Positions 15,142 to 22,820 of a stretch of 64,000 nt of DNA are shown in pieces. Made by a program: the position numbers and the translations under genes. Positions within the stretch are counted from its first letter, which is position 1; every line of letters begins with the position of its first letter. Source of the stretch: Winogradskyella sp. (GTDB lineage: Bacteria; Bacteroidota; Bacteroidia; Flavobacteriales; Flavobacteriaceae); contig NZ_JABSSU010000007.1 of assembly GCF_013213835.1 (NCBI RefSeq), positions 62,001 through 126,000 of the forward strand. Direction: 5' to 3'. The notes beneath the pieces are model-generated. The model had not been told where the DNA came from, searched no databases, and saw only the letters and a program-made list of their open reading frames with translations.

Positions 15142-15220
15142 TACCTTTGCACTGCCTTTGGCAGATTTGGCATTTATTAGTGGACGAATTTAACCAATTC
15201 AATGCTAAACCCAAAGGCGG
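15142..15220 (+). promoter_or_regulatory. ahcY promoter -7 box and structured 5' leader
   Basis: A perfect -7 box, TACCTTTG, lies at 15142-15149, giving a start near 15155. The leader can fold into a 10-bp closing stem (CTGCCTTTGG 15152-15161 with CCAAAGGCGG 15211-15220, one G-U) and a 6-bp inner stem (GGCATT 15169-15174 with AATGCT 15201-15206, one G-U). The stem ends 26 bases before the ATG. It does not match any riboswitch consensus I know. Confidence 0.5.
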
Positions 15221-15246
15221 ATTATTTTTAAAAGAGATAAAAAATT

Positions 15247-16563
15247 ATGAGCACAAAAACAATTGCTTACGTACCAAATAAGGTAAAAGACATGTCGCTT
15301 GCGGCTTGGGGAAGAAAAGAGATTGAATTAGCGGAAGCTGAAATGCCAGGTTTAATGAGTCTTCGTGAAGAGTATAAAGATGAGCAGCCATTAAAAGGTG
15401 CACGCATTGCAGGTTGTTTGCACATGACGATACAAACAGCTGTTTTAATCGAAACATTACAAGCTTTAGGTGCAGAGGTCACTTGGAGTTCTTGTAATAT
15501 ATTTTCTACACAAGATCAAGCTGCTGCTGCTATTGCTGCTGCTGGCACTGCGGTTTACGCTTGGAAAGACATGACCGAAGAAGAATTTGATTGGTGTATA
15601 GAACAAACATTATTTTTTGGTGAAGACAGAACACCATTAAATATGATTCTTGATGATGGTGGAGATTTAACAAATATGGTATTAGATAAATATCCTCACT
15701 TAGCTGATGGTATTAAAGGTCTTTCTGAAGAAACTACAACTGGTGTACACAGATTATACGAACGTGTTAAGAATGGTACATTACCAATGCCAGCAATTAA
15801 TGTAAACGACTCTGTTACTAAATCTAAATTTGACAATAAATACGGCTGTAAAGAATCTGCTGTAGATGCTATTAGACGCGCTACTGATGTGATGCTTGCT
15901 GGTAAACGTGTTACTGTTTGTGGTTATGGAGATGTTGGTAAAGGAACTGCAGCTTCTTTTAAAGGTGCTGGATCTATAGTAACAGTTACTGAAATTGACC
16001 CAATTTGTGCCTTACAAGCTGCAATGGACGGTTTTGAAGTAAAGCGTTTAGAAACCGTTGTTGGTAACTCTGATATTGTAATTACAACTACAGGAAACAA
16101 AGACATCGTAAGAGCTGAGCACTTTAAAGCAATGAAGGACAAAACCATTGTTTGTAACATCGGACATTTTGATAACGAAATACAAATGGCTTGGTTAAAC
16201 GAGAATTATGGTGACACAAAAGATACCGTTAAACCACAAGTAGATAAGTATACTATTGAAGGTAAAGACATCATCATCTTGGCTGAAGGTCGTTTAGTAA
16301 ACTTAGGTTGTGCCACTGGTCACCCAAGTTTTGTAATGAGTAACTCGTTTACAAACCAAACGTTGGCTCAAATAGAACTTTGGAAGAACAGCGAAGCATA
16401 CAACAACGAAGTGTATATGTTGCCAAAGCATTTAGACGAAAAAGTAGCGAAACTACATTTAGAAAAAATTGGTGTTGAGCTTACAGAATTAAAAGCCGAC
16501 CAAGCAGAATATATTGGTGTAACGGTTGAAGGTCCATATAAACCTGAGCATTACCGTTATTAA
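15247..16563 (+). CDS. ahcY: Adenosylhomocysteinase
   Basis: Hydrolyses S-adenosylhomocysteine to adenosine and homocysteine with bound NAD, clearing the product of SAM-dependent methylation. At 438 residues it has the family's usual length without the extra insertion of some bacterial forms. Visible blocks: [57 protein letters not shown], the Rossmann loop [23 protein letters not shown] and the C-terminal KPEHYRY that closes over the neighbouring subunit's NAD. It is a single-gene unit with a structured leader and a strong terminator. Confidence 0.99.
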   Translation: MSTKTIAYVPNKVKDMSLAAWGRKEIELAEAEMPGLMSLREEYKDEQPLKGARIAGCLHMTIQTAVLIETLQALGAEVTWSSCNIFSTQDQAAAAIAAAGTAVYAWKDMTEEEFDWCIEQTLFFGEDRTPLNMILDDGGDLTNMVLDKYPHLADGIKGLSEETTTGVHRLYERVKNGTLPMPAINVNDSVTKSKFDNKYGCKESAVDAIRRATDVMLAGKRVTVCGYGDVGKGTAASFKGAGSIVTVTEIDPICALQAAMDGFEVKRLETVVGNSDIVITTTGNKDIVRAEHFKAMKDKTIVCNIGHFDNEIQMAWLNENYGDTKDTVKPQVDKYTIEGKDIIILAEGRLVNLGCATGHPSFVMSNSFTNQTLAQIELWKNSEAYNNEVYMLPKHLDEKVAKLHLEKIGVELTELKADQAEYIGVTVEGPYKPEHYRY

Positions 16564-16590
16564 TCAAATTCCAAAAACTAAATTCCAAGA

Positions 16591-16617
16591 CCCAAGCATT
16601 ACTGCTTGGGTTTTTTT
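16591..16617 (+). terminator. Intrinsic terminator of ahcY
   Basis: CCCAAGCA (16591-16598), TTAC loop, TGCTTGGG (16603-16610) and seven T residues, 27 bases after the ahcY stop. Confidence 0.92.
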
Positions 16618-16646
16618 GTTACTTTTAGTCATTAGCCACTAACACC

Positions 16647-17120
16647 ATGAAACAACTAGATAAGCTTCAAGAGTTATTATCCGAAATTGAAAAACATATC
16701 CCTAATTTTGAAGTTCAGAATTCTAAAGTTTCAAAATCTTCAATTGGTTGGCATCTAGACCATAGCTTAAAAGTTGTTAATGGCATATTGGGTGTTTTAG
16801 ATGAAAATCCGAATCCTAATAAAAAGCCTCTTAAATTATTGGGTCGATTGTTTTTATTTTTCGGCTACATTCCTAGAGGAAAAGGCACTGCTCCAAAGGT
16901 AGTGCGACCACCAGAACACATTCTTTTAATTGATATAGAACAACAACTTGATGACGCAAAGGCAAAAGCTAATCAATTACATCAGATTGCTGAAAGTGCT
17001 ATGTTTACGCATCCATATTTTGGTTCGCTATCCAAAAAGCAAAGCATAAGATTTATAGAAGTACACACCAAACATCATTTAAAGATTATAGATGATATCC
17101 TAAATAAAAACCCTTCCTAA
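16647..17120 (+). CDS. DUF1569 (DinB-like four-helix) protein
   Basis: A 157-residue helical cytosolic protein of the DUF1569/DinB-2 superfamily. GWHLDHSLKVVNGIL (about 35-49) and FIEVHTKHHLKIIDDIL (near the C-terminus) supply the His residues that bind a metal in DinB-type bundles. DinB-like proteins include thiol-dependent S-transferases, but no substrate can be inferred. It lies downstream of the ahcY terminator, so it is probably expressed separately. Its last codons overlap a bidirectional terminator that also serves the phytase gene. Confidence 0.82.
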   Translation: MKQLDKLQELLSEIEKHIPNFEVQNSKVSKSSIGWHLDHSLKVVNGILGVLDENPNPNKKPLKLLGRLFLFFGYIPRGKGTAPKVVRPPEHILLIDIEQQLDDAKAKANQLHQIAESAMFTHPYFGSLSKKQSIRFIEVHTKHHLKIIDDILNKNPS

Positions 17121-17135
17121 TAAAAGAAAGGGTTT
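17101..17135. terminator. Terminator between DUF1569 and phytase
   Basis: AAACCCTT (17108-17115) pairs with AAGGGTTT (17128-17135). On the minus strand the stem is followed by TTTTTATTTA, suiting the phytase gene ending at 17169; the plus-strand T-run is weaker. It overlaps the DUF1569 stop codon. Confidence 0.65.
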
Positions 17136-17168
17136 CATTCATCAATTTTTAACCTAAAAACATGATGT

Positions 17169-18197
17169 TTAATCTATAGATAGATTTAGATTTTTTAAAT
17201 CGTAGAAATAGAATTCTTTACTATCATTCATGGCTACAAACAAACCATGAGGAAATTTGTTACCAAGAGATACTGTTGTAACATCACAACCGTCTGTTTC
17301 AACCGTTCCAAGATTGATTTCCTTTACAAATTCATTAGTATTTCTATCAAAAACTGAAAACGAATGTGCTTGTTGATTTGAAACCACTAAAAATCCTTTG
17401 TCTTCATTCTTAACAATTGCGATACCTTCAATATCTCTTTCAAAAATATTAGCCCCAAAACATGTTAATTCCTTGTTCCCTTTTGATGGGTCAGCATAAT
17501 ATTTATGTATACAATTCATCTCATCAGAATAAAACACAAATCCTAATTCATTATCTACAGCTATTGCCTCTATTTCCTTCTTTCCACTGAAATCTCCAAA
17601 TTCTCTTACCAATTCAGAACGAATTCCAGTACTATCAGAAACAAATTGATATTGATGTAAATAATTGGATGTTGGACCACTCTTTCTGCTAACTATAGCA
17701 TATGTACTATCACCATCAGAATAGCACGCAACACCCATTGGACGCTTTTTATCTATTTCCAATTCATTGGTAAATACAGGAAACCCACCATTATCTAATG
17801 GTTTCATATCAGGAATTGAATATAGTCTTATCTGATGTTTTTCTCGCTCTGTAAAGACTATCACATCGGTCGTTGTAGAGTCATTCAGTTTAAAACCATA
17901 AGACACATCAACATTGTTAGGATAACTTAACCCTGTAATAGATTTCTCTTCTATTATCTTTCCTTCTAAATCAAAGGCATAGACGCCACCATTCAATTCA
18001 TCTTTATCTGTACCAAAAACGATACTTTCTGAGGGATTCTCTTTGTTTACCCAAATTGCTGGGTCATCAGTATCATGCGGTGTTTTTTCTGTTATTAAAG
18101 TGGGTTCAATTACAGGCAGGTTGTTCTTCTTGCAACCCAAAACAAACAACACTAATACTAATAAAAAACAGGCCTTACTTTCTCTTAAATAAATCAT
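17169..18197 (-). CDS. Beta-propeller phytase, lipoprotein
   Basis: A 342-residue SPII lipoprotein (lipobox VLGC, Cys22) with the six-bladed beta-propeller phytase (BPP) fold: DTDDPAIWVN (42-51), FGTDKDELNGGVYAFD, YPNNVDVSYGF, RPMGVACY and KEIEAIAVD carry the acidic residues that coordinate calcium and phosphate in this family. It dephosphorylates myo-inositol hexakisphosphate. The lipoprotein anchor places it in the outer membrane, probably surface exposed as in other Bacteroidota. Its start overlaps the stop of the upstream TonB receptor by 23 bases, so the two are coupled. The pairing implies phytate is cut at the surface and a product imported. Confidence 0.93.
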   Translation of the reverse strand: MIYLRESKACFLLVLVLFVLGCKKNNLPVIEPTLITEKTPHDTDDPAIWVNKENPSESIVFGTDKDELNGGVYAFDLEGKIIEEKSITGLSYPNNVDVSYGFKLNDSTTTDVIVFTEREKHQIRLYSIPDMKPLDNGGFPVFTNELEIDKKRPMGVACYSDGDSTYAIVSRKSGPTSNYLHQYQFVSDSTGIRSELVREFGDFSGKKEIEAIAVDNELGFVFYSDEMNCIHKYYADPSKGNKELTCFGANIFERDIEGIAIVKNEDKGFLVVSNQQAHSFSVFDRNTNEFVKEINLGTVETDGCDVTTVSLGNKFPHGLFVAMNDSKEFYFYDLKNLNLSID

Positions 18198-21042
18198 ACT
18201 TTAATCCAAAAGTTACACGTGTTCCGTAATACTCAGCTTGCATAGTTCTATTTCTCACACCTTGAAAATAACGAAGTGGCTGATCTGTAATATTATTTAC
18301 ATCAGCATATATTCTCAAATTGTCATTAATTGCATAATTTAAATTAAAATCTAAGAAAAACTGCTCGTCATAATAACGATCTGTAAAAGCATTTCCTCCA
18401 ATCTCATCAACATAAGAATCAGAATAGTTGGCAGATAAACGAATATTAAACCTCTTATCTGTATATGCTAACGACCCATTAAACATATTTGGCGCTGTAC
18501 CAGGCAGACCTAAACCATCTCTTAAGTCTCCAGCCTGATCTGCAACTCCTTCTGTACTCGAATCTAAATATGTATAGTTTAAATATATATTGAAATTCTT
18601 AGCAAACCCTGGTAAGAAATCTAACTGACGTTGGAATGACACTTCAAATCCAAATACCTCTGCGGCATCACCATTTAAGGGTTGAAAAACGTTATAACCG
18701 GAGGTACCAGGTCCTAAATCATTATTATCTGTCGCAATAGTTTGAGACACATAAATAAAATCTTGAATATCTTTATAAAATACACCACCAGAAATAATAC
18801 CAACATTATCAAAGTAATACTCAGCCATTAAATCGAAGTTCATAGCTGTTGTTGCTTCTAAACCTGGATTACCTAACTCAATCTCCTCATCTTCATTAAT
18901 TATATTTCTGAATGGCACCAAATCTGAATAATCTGGTCTAGCTAATGTATTTGTCCAAGCCAATCTTAAAACTGCTTTTCTACTTAGGTCATATTTAAAA
19001 TGAATACTTGGTAATATGTTAGTATATGAGTTATCATCTTTTGTTAGAGATGAAGCTGCCGGATCAAAATCACCATCATCATCAAAGCTTACAATATTTC
19101 CTTCAGTTTCTATTGAAGTATTCTCAATTCTCACACCTGCTAAAACAGACAACTTATCAGATAATTTTTGATCTGCCATGATATAACCAGCAAAAACATC
19201 TTCCGTAACATCAAAATTTTGAGACAAGAACTCTTCAGGTAATGAAGTTTCTTCAAATAACGCAGAATTACTAAGGTTTAATTGACCTAAGTACTCTGGC
19301 GACACATAATTACCTGCAACGTATTGTCCGCCAGCTAGATAATCAGCATCTGTTTGGTTTGTTAGAGGCATAGTACCGAAGTCAAAATTTCCTGCATCAG
19401 CAGATAATGGCTCAAATTCAGAGAAGTCATTATCTCTTATTTTACTTTTAAGCCTAGCCCTTAAACCAGCTTTAATAAAGCCATCACCATTACCAAATAA
19501 ATCTGAAGGTATTTCTACATTAGCGAATAAGTTAATGTCCTCTTCTTCGGTAAACTGATTTTCTTCAGTTATTTCTCGTAATGAATAACTATCTAATGCA
19601 ACATCATTTGCATTAGCAGCAGTAATTACTGGAAACTCAGTATCTGAAAGATTTACATTGAAAGCTACAGGTTCTCCATCTAACCCTTCTTCTAATTCAT
19701 AAGAAATATAGCGTTCATTTAAACGCTCTTCTGATGCACTTGCATAAGATGTCAACCAATCAAATTTAACTTTTCCAAATAAATGCTCACCTCCAAGTGT
19801 ATAGTTTTGCATTCTCTGATCTTCTAGACGTGTATTCTGATTTCTATCATTATCTAATCCACCTTTTGTCTGTCTTCTTATTTCACCTTGAAAATCAGAA
19901 CCTACACCATTTATGATAGTTGTTGGCTCAATAGACCTGTATCTCAATCTGTAACGATTCTCTCTATCATCTCTCCAGTTATACATGGTCTTAAGATAAA
20001 TAGAGTTATTAGCATTGAATCTATAATCAAAATTTGCTGAAAAACTTCTACGAACACGTTGTACTATATAGGTTCTAATATCGTGTTCCGCTACGTAAGG
20101 ATCAACATCTACATCATCTCCAGAAATTGGATCTTCTGCTTCATTCGCCCACTCAAACTCAATATTATCAGATCCGAAATCATTATCATTGATAGAACCT
20201 GCAAACATCCAACCGAATTTTCCATCCTTACTTCTATCTCCATATAATAATGATCCGTTAAGAATTCTTTTATCTGTTATAAAATTAACACCTGACCCAG
20301 CTGTTGCAGAAAGTCTAAAACCTTCTGGTGCACTTCGCGTTATTAAGTTCACCGAACCACCAATAGCATCGCCATCCATATCTGGTGTTACTGCTTTATT
20401 CACCTCAATCTGCTGAATCATATCTGCAGGAATTAAATCCATCTGCACATTACGGTTATCACCTTCAGCCGATGGGATTCTTGAACCATTTAAGGTTACT
20501 GAATTTAATTGTGGTGCAAGACCTCTGATAATAATATTTCTTGCTTCTCCTTGATCTACCTGCATTGTAATACCTGGTATACGTTTAACAGCGTCACCAA
20601 TATTTGCATCTGGAAATTTCCCTACCTGATCCGCAGATACAACATTTGTAATATTTAGCTTATTTTTTTGTGTATTTAAAGCCTTTGCCTGTCCACCAAT
20701 AAATCCTGTTAGAATGACATTGTCTAATGTCTCTGATTTTTGAACAAGAACAACCTTTATTTCTGTTGTTACATTTTCAATAACTTCTACCTCAACAGTC
20801 TGATCTGCATAACCTAGATATTGTATTGTTAAGGTTTGTTTACCCGATGGCACTTCTAGTAGTAAAAATTTACCCTCAGAATCAGAAACTGTTCCTTTTT
20901 TTGAGTTCGCTACGCTAATAGTTGCATAAGGCACAAAAATACCTTGCTCGTCTGTTATAACACCTTGAATATTACCTTCTTGAGAAAAACCAAAAAGTAT
21001 ATTCACTATTAAAAAAAGTGTGAAAATAAACTGTTTTTTCAT
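18175..21042 (-). CDS. TonB-dependent receptor of the phytase operon
   Basis: A 955-residue outer-membrane receptor. Signal peptide (1-20, FSQEG), then a carboxypeptidase-regulatory-like domain (IQGVITDEQGIFVPYATISV to about residue 100), a plug (GKFPDANIGDAVKRIPGITM, GEARNIIIRGLAPQLNSVTL, DGDAIGGSVNLITRSAPEG) and a long barrel with the ARPDYSDLVP segment typical of this receptor subgroup. No SusD follows; instead phytase overlaps its end by 23 bases. The substrate is therefore likely phytate, a lower inositol phosphate or a metal complex of these. Confidence 0.92.
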   Translation of the reverse strand: MKKQFIFTLFLIVNILFGFSQEGNIQGVITDEQGIFVPYATISVANSKKGTVSDSEGKFLLLEVPSGKQTLTIQYLGYADQTVEVEVIENVTTEIKVVLVQKSETLDNVILTGFIGGQAKALNTQKNKLNITNVVSADQVGKFPDANIGDAVKRIPGITMQVDQGEARNIIIRGLAPQLNSVTLNGSRIPSAEGDNRNVQMDLIPADMIQQIEVNKAVTPDMDGDAIGGSVNLITRSAPEGFRLSATAGSGVNFITDKRILNGSLLYGDRSKDGKFGWMFAGSINDNDFGSDNIEFEWANEAEDPISGDDVDVDPYVAEHDIRTYIVQRVRRSFSANFDYRFNANNSIYLKTMYNWRDDRENRYRLRYRSIEPTTIINGVGSDFQGEIRRQTKGGLDNDRNQNTRLEDQRMQNYTLGGEHLFGKVKFDWLTSYASASEERLNERYISYELEEGLDGEPVAFNVNLSDTEFPVITAANANDVALDSYSLREITEENQFTEEEDINLFANVEIPSDLFGNGDGFIKAGLRARLKSKIRDNDFSEFEPLSADAGNFDFGTMPLTNQTDADYLAGGQYVAGNYVSPEYLGQLNLSNSALFEETSLPEEFLSQNFDVTEDVFAGYIMADQKLSDKLSVLAGVRIENTSIETEGNIVSFDDDGDFDPAASSLTKDDNSYTNILPSIHFKYDLSRKAVLRLAWTNTLARPDYSDLVPFRNIINEDEEIELGNPGLEATTAMNFDLMAEYYFDNVGIISGGVFYKDIQDFIYVSQTIATDNNDLGPGTSGYNVFQPLNGDAAEVFGFEVSFQRQLDFLPGFAKNFNIYLNYTYLDSSTEGVADQAGDLRDGLGLPGTAPNMFNGSLAYTDKRFNIRLSANYSDSYVDEIGGNAFTDRYYDEQFFLDFNLNYAINDNLRIYADVNNITDQPLRYFQGVRNRTMQAEYYGTRVTFGLKYDLFKRK

Positions 21043-21207
21043 TGTATTTGTTAGTTGGTTAATTAATCCTTCAAATAAAGGAATTGTGCGGCCGAAGCGT
21101 ATTAACTAACATTTACGATATGTTTATGGTTTACCAGTTTAAGAGTAGGAATTAACAATCAGTTAACTATTAGGTTATTATTAACAAACCTAACTTTGAA
21201 GTTTAAT

Positions 21208-21966
21208 TTACGTATTCGGAATACGCAACCGCGTATTCAAAATCCAGCTTTCTACGAGTGATCTATTTGTAGTAATTTCCGCAAAAACATAAAGATTAGA
21301 AGAAAAACAGTAGGAATCTTCAGCAAGTTCAAGGACGACTTTATCATCACAATAACTTGAATGTAAAAAGTATAATTCCTTATTAAGAATTAATACATAT
21401 CCCACATGATTGTCTAAGCCAACAAAGTATAAACCGTCACCATATACTGTATTAACCCTAGATTTTAGTTCATCCAAGCTTAATCCTGAAAATATCTTAA
21501 GACTTGATTTTTGTTGAAGTAGCTTCGCTTCATTTAATCCTGCTGCTTGCGCCATCTTATAACGATTTAGATTGAAGCCTAAATGCTTTAGCGTGGTAGA
21601 CACAAAATAACCACAAGCAATTTCCCCATTATTTGGTATATCTGTATGACCATTAAAATCCCAAGTTGTGCCATACCAATGCGGTACAATCCCATTTAAC
21701 AAAGTTGTATATATGTAGTTTGACGCACTATCAATAGCTTTTGTTCTATCCGTTTGATAGCGTCTTTTAAAATAGGCTTTATCATTAATGATTTTATGTC
21801 TTAATTCAGTATAATTTCCTTTAGGTTTAAAATTTAAGTCAAGTTTTAAAGAATCTTCCGAAACTGCTTCTTGAGCTTCTACCATTCGTTCAACCACTTC
21901 AATTTTAGAAGTCTTTTTACAATTTAAAAGCAACAGAAAGAAAATACAGTAAAGCATATGTCTCAT
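21208..21966 (-). CDS. Lipoprotein with papain-like (NlpC/P60-type) Cys-His arrangement
   Basis: A 252-residue SPII lipoprotein (lipobox LLNC, Cys16). Residues 85-210 contain HWYGTTWDFNG, then EIACGYFVSTTLKHLG with Cys118, DNHVGYVLI with His187 and YFLHSSY with His202. A Cys at the start of a helix followed by a His on a strand is the NlpC/P60 papain-like layout, so a cell-wall peptidase or amidase activity is possible; this is fold-level inference. It is monocistronic between the phytase receptor and a divergent lipoprotein gene. I do not recognise a named family. Confidence 0.6.
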   Translation of the reverse strand: MRHMLYCIFFLLLLNCKKTSKIEVVERMVEAQEAVSEDSLKLDLNFKPKGNYTELRHKIINDKAYFKRRYQTDRTKAIDSASNYIYTTLLNGIVPHWYGTTWDFNGHTDIPNNGEIACGYFVSTTLKHLGFNLNRYKMAQAAGLNEAKLLQQKSSLKIFSGLSLDELKSRVNTVYGDGLYFVGLDNHVGYVLILNKELYFLHSSYCDDKVVLELAEDSYCFSSNLYVFAEITTNRSLVESWILNTRLRIPNT

Positions 21967-22161
21967 AATACTTTAACGTATAGAACGGCTTTGTATTATG
22001 TTGTCCGTCATCTAGAATTAAAAACATAAAATAAGTAATGTTACGTATAGTATGGCATTAAAAAAACCATTAGTTTTATAATGTTTGGTAACCAAATTTA
22101 ATAGAGAAACCTTTTTAACGACTTTTCAATCTCAATAATTTTCTAAAGCATCTCAAAAACT

Positions 22162-22746
22162 ATGAAAAAAGAATTAAACTTGTCATTCCGAGCTTGTCGA
22201 GGAATCTCATTGTTACTATTAATCTTCTTTTTAATTGGTTCCCTAAGCTGCGATAAAAACGATGACGATAACAATGGCTCTCAAAACCCTATAGACCAAT
22301 TGCCACCAGCAACACAAACTGGCGAAAATACCGCAGGATGCCTTGTTAATGGCGAAGCTTTTTTACCTAATAATGGGAGTATACAACCACTTGTATTAAA
22401 CTATCTAAATGGTGAAGATTTTACTTTAGGCATCTCTAGAGAAGTTAATGGCAGCCTATATACTATAAGAATAAGTCAGTTTAATATACCTTTACAAGAG
22501 GGTGAAACCTATTTGTTAAATACTGAATTCACAGGCAGTCCATCGAGCGCTCAGTATATAATTAATACGTTTCCTCCACCATCACCAAATTATTATTCTA
22601 CAAACAGTATGGTAACTGGTGAGCTCACTATTACTAGCAACGATTTTAATAACGCCATATTAAGCGGTACCTTTTGGTTTGATGCTATTAATAGCGAAGG
22701 CGACATCGTAGAAGTGCGCGAAGGCCGCTTTGATATACAACTATAA
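22162..22746 (+). CDS. DUF6252-like lipoprotein with repeat-derived signal segment
   Basis: A 194-residue SPII lipoprotein (lipobox SLSC, Cys30, followed by an Asp/Asn-rich tether). The body (AGCLVNGEAFLPNNG, GEDFTLGIS, GELTITSNDFNNAILSGTFWFDA, VEVREGRFDI) matches the beta-sandwich DUF6252 family of Bacteroidota, of unknown role. Residues 7-16 (LSFRACRGIS) are the in-frame translation of a dispersed palindromic repeat at 22180-22210, so the n-region of the signal peptide is made of repeat sequence while the hydrophobic core and lipobox remain intact. Confidence 0.75.
   Translation: MKKELNLSFRACRGISLLLLIFFLIGSLSCDKNDDDNNGSQNPIDQLPPATQTGENTAGCLVNGEAFLPNNGSIQPLVLNYLNGEDFTLGISREVNGSLYTIRISQFNIPLQEGETYLLNTEFTGSPSSAQYIINTFPPPSPNYYSTNSMVTGELTITSNDFNNAILSGTFWFDAINSEGDIVEVREGRFDIQL
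22180..22210. repeat. Palindromic repeat inside a lipoprotein signal peptide
   Basis: TGTCATTCCGAGCTTGTCGA then GGAATCTCAT: ATTCC pairs with GGAAT around a CGA/TCG inner stem. It is the CATTCCGAGC variant of the family also seen at 9925-9954, and is translated. Confidence 0.8.
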
Positions 22747-22759
22747 ACTTTTTTAAAAT

Positions 22760-22803
22760 AAAAAAGACCCACAAGTATAAAACTCTTATAGGTCCTTTAT
22801 TTC
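22760..22803. terminator. Imperfect hairpin between convergent lipoprotein and DPP11 genes
   Basis: GACC (22766-22769) can pair with GGTC (22791-22794) with a weak inner stem, flanked by A-runs on one side and CTTTATTT on the other. It is correctly placed between the stops of two convergent genes but the stem is poor. Confidence 0.4.
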
Positions 22804-22820
22804 TATATGTATTTTAAATC

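Noticed and set aside
15142..15220. Known SAH or SAM riboswitch upstream of ahcY
   Set aside because: The stem sequence and loops do not carry the conserved bases of those families that I know; kept only as an undefined structured leader.
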